64,000 nt of DNA from Nevskiales bacterium (GTDB lineage Bacteria; Pseudomonadota; Gammaproteobacteria; Nevskiales; Nevskiaceae), in NCBI GenBank assembly GCA_028698335.1, contig JAQVDP010000009.1, positions 1 through 64,000 of the forward strand. Direction: 5' to 3'. Under the pieces are notes generated by a model. That model ran no database searches, was not told where the DNA came from, and saw only the letters and a program-made list of their open reading frames with translations. The translations under genes were made by a program, and so were the position numbers. Numbering within the stretch: the first letter of the stretch is position 1; each line of letters begins with the position of its first letter. Below, piece after piece: positions 57,230-64,000 of this stretch.

Positions 57230-57940
57230 ATGACCGCCGCAAGTCGACCGCCCGGTACCGCCGCGAAGACCCGTCGCGCAACGCGCGACGCGCCCGCGTC
57301 CGGACGCCGGCCGGCACGGCGCGGCTACAACGGATTGAGTGCCGAAGAGCTGCTGGCGCAGCGTCGCCGGCGCCTGCTCGAGGCCGGTCTCGAGCTGTTT
57401 GCCACGCGCGGCTACCACCGCACGCCGATCGAACTGCTGTGTGCCGAGGCGCGGGTGACGACGCGACACTTCTACGAGGCGTTCGGCGGGCGCGAGGCCC
57501 TGCTGCTCGCGGTCTACGAGGATGTGATCCGCCACGCCCAGCGCATGATCGCCGAGGCCCTGCGGGATCCGGATGCCGACGCCGATGCCGCGATCGAGGC
57601 GGCGATCGACGCGTTCATGCGCGCCTATACCGACGATCCGCGACGCGCGCGCATCGCCTGCATCGAGGTCGTCGGGGTCAGTGCGGCGGTCGCCGATCGC
57701 CGCGACGCCGTGATCCAGGAATTCGCCGGGATGCTGCGGCAGTACGCCGACGACCTGGTCCGGCGCGGCCGGCTGCCGGCGCGGGACTATGCGCTGGCCG
57801 GCGTGGCGATGGCGGGGGCGGTCAACGAGCTGCTCTGCGCCTGGTTGCGCGCGCCGCAGGCACTCAGCCTCGATGCCCTGACCGCCGAGATCCTGATGCT
57901 GTTCCGCGCCGTCATTCTGGGTGCGCGCCAGCTCGGCTGA
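57230..57940 (+). CDS. TetR-family regulator with long basic N-terminus
   Basis: 236 residues. Residues 1-~35 are an unstructured Arg/Ala-rich extension. The HTH spans about 43-90: 'RRRLLEAGLELFATRGYHRTPIELLCAEARVTTRHFYEAFGGREALL'. An effector domain then follows. It is divergent from the MBL-SDR operon and 47 bp before the epimerase-like gene, so it may control both. Effector unknown. Confidence 0.87.
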   Translation: MTAASRPPGTAAKTRRATRDAPASGRRPARRGYNGLSAEELLAQRRRRLLEAGLELFATRGYHRTPIELLCAEARVTTRHFYEAFGGREALLLAVYEDVIRHAQRMIAEALRDPDADADAAIEAAIDAFMRAYTDDPRRARIACIEVVGVSAAVADRRDAVIQEFAGMLRQYADDLVRRGRLPARDYALAGVAMAGAVNELLCAWLRAPQALSLDALTAEILMLFRAVILGARQLG

Positions 57941-57987
57941 TCCGGGATGCGTTCCGCGATATCACGACACAGGAGGAGAACCGTCGC

Positions 57988-58962
57988 ATGACCGCTCTGG
58001 CGATCACCGGCATCGGTGGCTTCATCGGTCTGCGCATGGCGCAGCGCGCCCGGGCAATGGGCTGGACCGTGCGCGGGCTCGACCACGCGCAGGTCGCGGC
58101 GACGCGGGCGCGGGACGCCGGCGCCGAGGTCGTCGTCGGCGACGTCAACGATTCCGAGGCGCTGCGCGCCGCCTTTGCCGGTGCCGACATCGTGTTCCAC
58201 ACAGCGGCGGTGGTGGAGGAGGACGGGCCGCGCGAGCACTACGAGCGCATCAATGTCGAGGGCACGCGCCACGTCGCCAGGATCGCCGCCGAACTGGGCG
58301 TGCGCCGTCTCGTGCACCTGTCCTCGGTGATGGTCTACGGCTTCGACTATCCGGACGGGGTCGGCGAGGACGGTCCGTTCCGCGACGACGGCAACATCTA
58401 CAACGAGACCAAGCTGCGCAGCGAGCAGGTCGCGATGGCGGCGCACCGTCCCGGCGGGCTGGAGGTCATCGTCATCCGTCCAGGCGACGTCTACGGCGCC
58501 GGCTCGCAGCCCTGGGTGCAGCGGCCGTTGCAGATGATCGGGCAGGGGCTGTTCATGTTGCCCGACGGCGGACGCGGGGTGATCAATCACGTCCACGTCG
58601 ACAACCTCATCGACGGCATCCTGCTGGCGCTGGAGAGGAGTGCCACCGGTGAGGCGTTCACGATCAGCGACGGCGTCGCCACGCCGTGCCGCGCGTTCTT
58701 CGGCTGGCATGCGCGCATGGCCGGCCGGCGCTTGCGCAGCGTGCCGTCGTGGCTGCTGCTGCCGCTGATCGGTGGCGTCGGCGTCGCGTACCGTCTGTTC
58801 GGACGCAAGCCGCCGGCCAGTACCGCGGCGATCCGCTTCCTGATGCGGCGGGGTGCCTACAGCATCGACAAGGCACGGCGTGTACTCGGCTACGTGCCCA
58901 GGATCACGCTCGAGCAGGGCATGCGCTCGATTGCCGCCGAACTGGGGCGCCCGCTGGACTGA
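57988..58962 (+). CDS. NAD-dependent epimerase/dehydratase-like (extended SDR) protein
   Basis: 324 residues. 'ITGIGGFIGLRMAQRARAMGW' is a GxxGxxG Rossmann loop. The active-site region is 'VHLSSVMVYGFDYPDG' with catalytic Y-x3-K at 'YNETKLRSE'. 'VIRPGDVYGAGSQPW' and 'INHVHVDNLIDGILLALE' are typical of 3-beta-HSD/sterol-dehydrogenase-like extended SDRs. Substrate may be a lipid or isoprenoid. AGGAGGAG precedes the ATG by 9 bp. Confidence 0.86.
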   Translation: MTALAITGIGGFIGLRMAQRARAMGWTVRGLDHAQVAATRARDAGAEVVVGDVNDSEALRAAFAGADIVFHTAAVVEEDGPREHYERINVEGTRHVARIAAELGVRRLVHLSSVMVYGFDYPDGVGEDGPFRDDGNIYNETKLRSEQVAMAAHRPGGLEVIVIRPGDVYGAGSQPWVQRPLQMIGQGLFMLPDGGRGVINHVHVDNLIDGILLALERSATGEAFTISDGVATPCRAFFGWHARMAGRRLRSVPSWLLLPLIGGVGVAYRLFGRKPPASTAAIRFLMRRGAYSIDKARRVLGYVPRITLEQGMRSIAAELGRPLD

Positions 58963-58970
58963 CGGCCGCA

Positions 58971-60044
58971 TCAGACCAGATGCAGGCGCTGCAGAATCGA
59001 GGTCGCGCCCCAGCCGCCGAGCAGCAGGATCAGGAACAGGACCGCGGCCAGCAGCAGCGGGCGCAGCCCGGCCTGGCGGATGGCGCCGAGGTGCGTGCGC
59101 AGGCCGAGGGCCGCCATCGCGGTGCACAGCAGCAGCGTGTCGATCCCGGTCAGCAGTTCCACCAGCGGTTCGGCCAGCCACTGCAGCGAATGCAGGCCGA
59201 CGACGCCGATGAACGCGATCGCGAACCAGGGCACGGTGATGCGCCCGCCGTCGGTCGCGCTCTGGGCATGACGGCGGCGCTGTGAGGCGGACAGCGCCAT
59301 GAGGAACGGCGCCAGCAGCATCACCCTCAGCATCTTTTCGGTGACCGCCGCGGCGGCGGCGGGCTCGCTGACGGCCCTGCCGGCCACCACGACCTGTGCG
59401 ACCTCGTGCACGGTGGCGCCGGCATAGAGACCATAGGCCTGCGGGCTCAAGCCCAGGTGCGGATACAGCGCCGGATACAGCACCATGCCGAGCGAGCCGA
59501 AGACCACCACGGTCGCGACCGCGACCGAAACCTTGTGGGCCTGGCCGCGCACGACGGGCTCGGTGGCCATCACCGCGGCGGCGCCGCAGATCGCGCTGCC
59601 GGCGCCGATGAGCATCGCCGTCTGGCGGTCGAGTCGGAACACCCGCGTGCCGATCAGCACGGCCGCACCGAACACCCCGGCGACCACCGCGGCGGCCATG
59701 ATCAGGCCCGGCCAGCCGACGTGGACGAGATCCTGAACGTCGACGCGGAATCCGTAGAGGATCACGCCGAGGCGCAGCAGGCTGCTGCGCGCGATGTCGA
59801 CCCCGGTTGCGGCCGCTGCGGAGATCCGCCCGAACAGGGTGTTGCCGACCACGGCGCCGAGGGCGATCGCCAGCGTCAGGCTGCCCAGCGCGTGTGACTG
59901 TGCAAGCGGCAGCCGGGCCAGCCACAGCGCGGCGAGCGCGAGGAGCAGTGACAGCGTCATGCCGGGAGCGGCCTGGCGCATCCGGTCCCGGACGTGCCGC
60001 GCGAGTCCGGGCGGGGAGGGAGTTGCAGGGGGTGTCATGGCCAT
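58971..60044 (-). CDS. YeiH-family putative sulfate/anion exporter
   Basis: 357 residues, 10-11 helices, with the family blocks 'LGVILYGFRVDVQDL', 'LIGAGSAICGAAAVMATEPVV', 'YAGATVHEVAQVVVAGRAV' and 'ALGLRTHLGAIRQAGLRPLLLA'. Function is not established beyond the family name. It is divergent from a LysR gene, as is common for yeiH-yeiE. Confidence 0.88.
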   Translation of the reverse strand: MAMTPPATPSPPGLARHVRDRMRQAAPGMTLSLLLALAALWLARLPLAQSHALGSLTLAIALGAVVGNTLFGRISAAAATGVDIARSSLLRLGVILYGFRVDVQDLVHVGWPGLIMAAAVVAGVFGAAVLIGTRVFRLDRQTAMLIGAGSAICGAAAVMATEPVVRGQAHKVSVAVATVVVFGSLGMVLYPALYPHLGLSPQAYGLYAGATVHEVAQVVVAGRAVSEPAAAAAVTEKMLRVMLLAPFLMALSASQRRRHAQSATDGGRITVPWFAIAFIGVVGLHSLQWLAEPLVELLTGIDTLLLCTAMAALGLRTHLGAIRQAGLRPLLLAAVLFLILLLGGWGATSILQRLHLV

Positions 60045-60106
60045 CGCCGGGGTCTCCAGGGAAGGATGCGGCGCATGCTGGGGCGATGACGTTCATGCGT
60101 CCAATG

Positions 60107-60127
60107 CATATTTATCAGTGAAATATG
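60107..60127. promoter_or_regulatory. LysR-type operator, yeiH / lysR gap
   Basis: CATATTT, 7-bp spacer ATCAGTG, AAATATG: a perfect 7-bp inverted repeat of T-N11-A type. It is 51 bp from the LysR start and 63 bp from the yeiH-like start. An AT-rich site in a GC-rich gap. Confidence 0.6.
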
Positions 60128-60177
60128 AATTCAGGTAATGTCGGGTCCGCACCATCGTTTCCGACCGGGGATCGTCC

Positions 60178-61086
60178 TTGCGTCTCAACCTGAATCTGCT
60201 GCGGATGTTCCATGCCGTCGTCGAGCGGCAGAGCTTCTCCAGGGCCGCAGAGGCACTGTTCGTCACCCAGTCGGCGGTGTCCAAGGGCATTCGCGAGCTG
60301 GAGGCGCAGCTCGGTCTGCCCCTGATCGACCGGCCCGGCAGTCCGCGCGGTGCGCGCGGGGTCCGGCTCACCGACGATGGCCACGCGCTGTACCAGCACG
60401 CGCGCGGCATCTTCGCGATGGAGCGGGTCGCACTGGAGGAGGTGCGCGATCGGGTCGAACTGCGCCGGGGGCATCTGCGGATCGGCGCCAGTACCACGGT
60501 CGCGGCGTACTGGCTGGCCGATGCGGTGAGTCGCTATGTCCGCGCGTATCCGCAGATCGCGTTCGAGCTGCGGGTGGGCAATACCGGCGAGATCGCTCGG
60601 GCGATCCAGGATGGCGGTCTCGATGCCGCGTTCGTCGAGGGACGGGTCGACGCGCCCGGTATCGAGGTGACCCCATGGTGCGACGATCCGCTGCGCATCG
60701 TCGCCGCGGCGTCATCTCCGCTGGTGCGCCGGCGGACGCTGCGCGCGGATCTGCTGGCACAGGAGGTCTGGTTGCTGCGCGAGCGCGGATCGGGCACGCG
60801 GCAGGCCGCGGACGAATGGCTGACAGCGCTCGGCGTCGAGCCGGCGGCCACGGTCGAGATCGGCAGCAACGAGGCGATCGCCCAGGCGGTTGCAGCCGGG
60901 GCCGGAGTCGCGGTGCTGCCGGCGGTGGTCGTCGCCGATCTGGTCGCGGTCGGGCGCGTGTCCGCGCTCAAGCTGCCCAGGGACAGCCGTCGCTTGCGGC
61001 CGCTGTACCGGCTGGAACTGCGCAACCGGCCGCATCCGCCGGCACTGGCGGCGTTTCTCGAGTGTGTCGCGGTTGCGGTGGGTTAG
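60178..61086 (+). CDS. LysR-family regulator
   Basis: 302 residues from a TTG start. The HTH is at 1-~60 ('LNLLRMFHAVVERQSFSRAAEALFVTQSAVSKGIRELEAQLGLPLIDR'), followed by a periplasmic-binding-like effector domain (about 90-300). It is divergent from a YeiH-type gene, with a LysR-type palindrome between them, and so resembles the YeiE/CysB-like regulators paired with YeiH. Confidence 0.9.
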   Translation: MRLNLNLLRMFHAVVERQSFSRAAEALFVTQSAVSKGIRELEAQLGLPLIDRPGSPRGARGVRLTDDGHALYQHARGIFAMERVALEEVRDRVELRRGHLRIGASTTVAAYWLADAVSRYVRAYPQIAFELRVGNTGEIARAIQDGGLDAAFVEGRVDAPGIEVTPWCDDPLRIVAAASSPLVRRRTLRADLLAQEVWLLRERGSGTRQAADEWLTALGVEPAATVEIGSNEAIAQAVAAGAGVAVLPAVVVADLVAVGRVSALKLPRDSRRLRPLYRLELRNRPHPPALAAFLECVAVAVG

Positions 61087-61137
61087 ACCCGTCGACGCGA
61101 CTGCAGTCGCGGCATTCGCCAGCAGCGTTGACGGCGC

Positions 61138-61845
61138 CTAGGCCGGCCGCGGCGTCGCGTTGCCGCCGGTGAGGCTGCTGTCCCAGAGGCTGGCGCCGAG
61201 CACCAGCAGGCGCATCTGCTTCTCGACGGTTTCGTAGATGCGTGTCACCGCCGCGGCATCGCCCGGCTCCGCGTCGAGGAGCAGCTCGGTTGCGGCGATC
61301 ACCGCATTGATCATCATCCCGGCCAGCATCTGCAGGTCCTCGCTGCTGAAACGCTTCAGCAGTTCGAAGCGCGACAGGTCCACCGCGACCTCGCCGACCC
61401 ACAGGCGGACTTCCTTGCGGATGGCCAGGCGTACGGCCGACGAGCCGGAGTAGCGTTCCTTGGCGATGAAGCGGAAGTGCGCGCGATGCGATTGCACATG
61501 GTCGAGAAAGATCGCGACCGAGGCGCGGATGATGTGGGTCGGCGGCAGGCCGTCCTTGCGGGCGTCGCGCATCATCTGGTGCAGCGACTCGAAGGAGTCC
61601 TCGATCAGGGCCTGGCCCAGTTCCTCCATCCCGCTGAAATGGCGGTAGAACCCGGCCGGGGTGATGCCGGCGACGCGGGTGATCTCGCGCAGGCTCAGGC
61701 TGCTGAAGCTGCGCTCGCCCTCGAGCAGGTCCAGCGCCGCGTCGAGCAGGGCGCGGCGGGTGCGCCGCTTGCGGTCGTCACGACTGCCGGTTTCCGTGTC
61801 TTCCGCGCCGTGACCGCGCCGTCGTCTGCCTGCTGTTCTGCTCAT
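61138..61845 (-). CDS. desT: TetR-family regulator, DesT/FabR-like
   Basis: 235 residues. The HTH ('ITRVAGITPAGFYRHFSGMEELGQALIEDSFESLHQMM', about 50-85) and the segment 'AHFRFIAKERYSGSSAVRLAIRKEVRLWVGEVAVDLSRF' are characteristic of the DesT/FabR proteins. These sense saturated versus unsaturated acyl-CoA and control desaturase genes. It is divergent from the desC-desB pair, with two matching palindromes between them. Confidence 0.87.
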   Translation of the reverse strand: MSRTAGRRRRGHGAEDTETGSRDDRKRRTRRALLDAALDLLEGERSFSSLSLREITRVAGITPAGFYRHFSGMEELGQALIEDSFESLHQMMRDARKDGLPPTHIIRASVAIFLDHVQSHRAHFRFIAKERYSGSSAVRLAIRKEVRLWVGEVAVDLSRFELLKRFSSEDLQMLAGMMINAVIAATELLLDAEPGDAAAVTRIYETVEKQMRLLVLGASLWDSSLTGGNATPRPA

Positions 61846-61919
61846 CGTGAACGGATCGTATCACGACAGGGATGAAGAGTGCGATTTTATTTCAAGCAAA
61901 AACAACAACAAACGACAAA

Positions 61920-61977
61920 TCAGTAAACGACTGTTGACTGAAAGTGCTGCACTGCAATATTGTAAACACTCGTTAAC
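61920..61977. promoter_or_regulatory. Two DesT-type operators
   Basis: CAGTAAAC-GACT-GTTGACTG at 61921-61940 (outer pair T/A extends it to 61920-61941) and GTAAAC-ACTC-GTTAAC at 61962-61977. Centres are 39 bp apart. Both fit AGTRAAC-N4-GTTRACT, close to the Pseudomonas DesT site as I recall it, with a mismatch at the same internal pair. The second lies 35 bp before the desC start. Confidence 0.68.
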
Positions 61978-62012
61978 TGAATGCGCCACCGAGTGTCCCA
62001 GGAGAGCACCGC

Positions 62013-63143
62013 ATGTCGTTTCAAACCACCGCACCCGCCATGTCCCGTCAGCCGGCCTCGCCGCTGCGCCGCATCCTCGGCGCGCTGACCTGGCCCCTGA
62101 CGCCGGACGCTTTCGTCGAATCCCTGCTGCCGCAGGCGCCGGTCGCCGCACGCGGCCGCGTCGAACGCATCGAGCCCAACGGGCCGGACGCGGCGACGAT
62201 CACCATTCGCTGCCCGCGCGGCTGGCGCGGCCATCGCGCCGGGCAGTTCGTCAACGTCGGCGTCGACGTCGACGGCGTGCGGCATACCCGCTGCTATTCG
62301 ATCAGCTCGGCGCCGGAACGCGGGGACGGACGTTTCACGATTACCGTCAAGGCCATCGCCAACGGACGGGTGTCGCGCCATCTGGTGCAGGCGCTGGAGG
62401 TGGGCGACACGCTCAGCCTCGGCGAGCCGACCGGCGAGTTCGTGTTGCCTGCGGTGCTGCCGGAGCGGCTGTTGATGATCGCGGCCGGCAGCGGGATCAC
62501 GCCGATCATGAGCATGCTCGAAAGCCTGCAGGCACAGGATCGCCTCGGCGACGTCGTGCTGATCCACAGTGCGCCGCTGCCGGGCACGATGATCTTCGGT
62601 GCCGCGCTGGAGCGGATGGCACAGCGCCATTCCGGACTGACGCTGCAGCGTTACTACACACGCCACGGGGGTGACACGCATCAGCCCGGCGAGCACAACG
62701 GCCGCTTCGATGCCGGGCAGCTCGATACGCTGTGCCCGGACTGGCGCGAGCGGGCAACCTGGGCCTGTGGGCCGGATGCGCTGCTGCAGAACCTGGAGCG
62801 GCATTTCGAACGGGCGGGTGTCGCTGAGCATCTGCACGTGGAGCGGTTCCGGCCGAGACTGCGGCCGGGTGCCGCCGCCGACGCCGAAACCGCGCAGGTC
62901 ACCTTCGGTCGCAGCGCGGTGCGGGCCTGTGGCAACGGCGCGCAGTCGCTGCTCGAACTGGCGGAAGCCTCCGGCCTGAATCCGGAGCATGGCTGTCGCA
63001 TGGGCATCTGCCACGGCTGCACCGCAACCCTGCAGTCAGGTCGCGTGCGCGATCTGCGCAGCGGCGAGATCCACGACGAGGCCGGTGACCTGGTGCAGGT
63101 CTGCGTCTGCGCGCCGGTCGGCGACGTCGAGATCGATCTCTGA
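62013..63143 (+). CDS. desC: Desaturase electron-transfer protein: flavin reductase plus [2Fe-2S] ferredoxin
   Basis: 376 residues. The FAD/NAD(P)H reductase part (about 40-275) has 'RCYSISSAPERG' for flavin and 'MIAAGSGITPIMSML' for nucleotide. The C-terminal plant-type ferredoxin (about 290-376) has 'HGCRMGICHGCTATL' and a final 'VQVCVCAP' Cys. It supplies electrons to the desaturase encoded next, like P. aeruginosa DesC for DesB. AGGAG precedes the ATG. The reductase and ferredoxin order matches the tail of the fusion protein at 6-8 kb. Confidence 0.9.
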   Translation: MSFQTTAPAMSRQPASPLRRILGALTWPLTPDAFVESLLPQAPVAARGRVERIEPNGPDAATITIRCPRGWRGHRAGQFVNVGVDVDGVRHTRCYSISSAPERGDGRFTITVKAIANGRVSRHLVQALEVGDTLSLGEPTGEFVLPAVLPERLLMIAAGSGITPIMSMLESLQAQDRLGDVVLIHSAPLPGTMIFGAALERMAQRHSGLTLQRYYTRHGGDTHQPGEHNGRFDAGQLDTLCPDWRERATWACGPDALLQNLERHFERAGVAEHLHVERFRPRLRPGAAADAETAQVTFGRSAVRACGNGAQSLLELAEASGLNPEHGCRMGICHGCTATLQSGRVRDLRSGEIHDEAGDLVQVCVCAPVGDVEIDL

Positions 63144-63236
63144 CGCCCGGTCCCGCGCGCACCCCGAATTCCCCCTCCATCCGGCCCGCCCCGTCGCCAG
63201 GGCTGCGCGGCCGATGAACACCATGGAGCACATCCA

Positions 63237-64000
63237 ATGACACATGCCTTCTATCTGACCGACGAACAGGCCGAAGCCTTCGGCCGCGAACTCGATGCCA
63301 TCCGCGACGAGGTCCGCGCCAGTCTCGGCGAGAACGACGCCGCGTACATCCGCCGCATGATCCGCGTCCAGCGCGGTCTCGAGGTGGCCGGCCGTGCGAG
63401 TCTGTTCGCCGGCGTGCTGCCGCCGTTCTGGCTCGCGGGGACCGCGATGCTCAGCGTCGCCAAGATCCTCGAGAACATGGAAATCGGCCACAACGTCATG
63501 CACGGCCAGTGGGACTGGATGAAGGATCCCGGTATCCACTCGACCACCTGGGAGTGGGATACCGCGTGCCCGGCCGAGCAGTGGAAGCACTCCCACAATT
63601 ACATGCATCACACCTATACCAACATCGTCGGCATGGATCGCGACGTCGGCTACGGCATCCTGCGGATGAGCGCCTACCAGGAGTGGAAGGTCTGGAATCT
63701 CGGCCAGCCGGTCTACAACGCGCTGCTCGCCGGCCTGTTCCAGTACGGCGTCGCGCTGCACGACGTGGAGTTCGAGCAGGTCATCGAGCGCAAGAAGAGC
63801 TGGCGCGACGCGGTGAAGATGCTCAAGACGATCGGACGCAAGACCGGCCGCCAGTCGCTCAAGGACTACGTGCTGTTCCCGCTGCTGGCCGGGCCGTTCT
63901 TCCTGTATGTGTTCAGCGGCAATCTGGTTGCCAACTTCGTCCGCAACCTCTGGGCCTACGCAATCATCTTCTGCGGCCACTTCCCGGATGGTGCGCATAC
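63237..64000 (+). CDS. desB: Acyl-CoA delta-9 desaturase (DesB-like), runs off the window
   Basis: The first 254 residues are present. Histidine boxes: GH85NVMH89 and H118-S-H-N-Y-M-H-H125. Membrane helices lie around 57-75 and 215-250. These match bacterial di-iron acyl-CoA desaturases that introduce a cis-9 double bond. The third histidine box lies beyond the right edge. The start follows desC by 93 bp; an in-frame upstream extension is not supported. Confidence 0.9.
   Translation, partial: MTHAFYLTDEQAEAFGRELDAIRDEVRASLGENDAAYIRRMIRVQRGLEVAGRASLFAGVLPPFWLAGTAMLSVAKILENMEIGHNVMHGQWDWMKDPGIHSTTWEWDTACPAEQWKHSHNYMHHTYTNIVGMDRDVGYGILRMSAYQEWKVWNLGQPVYNALLAGLFQYGVALHDVEFEQVIERKKSWRDAVKMLKTIGRKTGRQSLKDYVLFPLLAGPFFLYVFSGNLVANFVRNLWAYAIIFCGHFPDGAH

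Overview
The window looks like chromosome of a GC-rich gammaproteobacterium. Evidence: the rpmI-rplT-pheS-pheT-ihfA-merR order, an ANR/FNR-type regulator with cbb3 oxidase, and a DesT/DesC/DesB-like desaturase locus. Nevskiales/Xanthomonadales-like lineages are my best guess, not proven. GC is high nearly throughout; the first ~1.1 kb is clearly lower and carries integron-cassette features.

Layout. 1-1.1 kb: remnant of a gene-cassette array (Imm11-like immunity gene, a clear attC site, a second cassette gene, a truncated attC). 1.5-9.5 kb: nrdB, a secreted metallo-beta-lactamase-fold protein, a MarR regulator divergent from a methyltransferase, and an AraC regulator divergent from a desaturase fused to its own reductase and ferredoxin; then phnA and a dienoyl-CoA isomerase. 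9.5-15.6 kb: tRNA-Pro with a duplicated 3' end, then the leftward housekeeping block infC (ATC start), rpmI, rplT, pheS, pheT, ihfA, merR. 15.7-54 kb: a low-oxygen supercluster. It holds hemN, a universal-stress-protein/ABC-exporter operon, an AMP-phosphorylase/PRPP-synthetase operon, ccoNOQP (with one extra small subunit-like gene), ccoG, ccoI, ccoS, a DksA-like factor, thioredoxin 2, OsmC, a Pat-like acetyltransferase beside an HDAC-family deacylase, hsp20, and the heme sensor kinase FixL, FixJ and an FNR/ANR protein. 54-60 kb: MFS transporter, SDR and MBL-fold genes divergent from a TetR regulator and an epimerase-like gene, and a YeiH-type transporter divergent from a LysR regulator. 61-64 kb: a DesT-like TetR regulator divergent from a desC-desB-like pair; desB runs off the right edge.

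How the parts fit. FixL keeps the heme-ligand His and the FG-loop residues of rhizobial FixL. A GTACGTAG octamer, matching the FixJ site as I recall it, lies upstream of fnr. FNR-type boxes (TTGAY-N4-RTCAA, exact or one mismatch) sit 55-80 bp before hemN, usp/ABC, the phosphorylase operon, ccoN, dksA-like, hsp20, the second usp, and a PAS/GGDEF-like gene. The simplest reading is a rhizobial-style O2 cascade (FixL to FixJ to FNR to targets) packed in about 40 kb. Two fatty-acid/hydrocarbon desaturase modules, one fused and one split, bracket the window.
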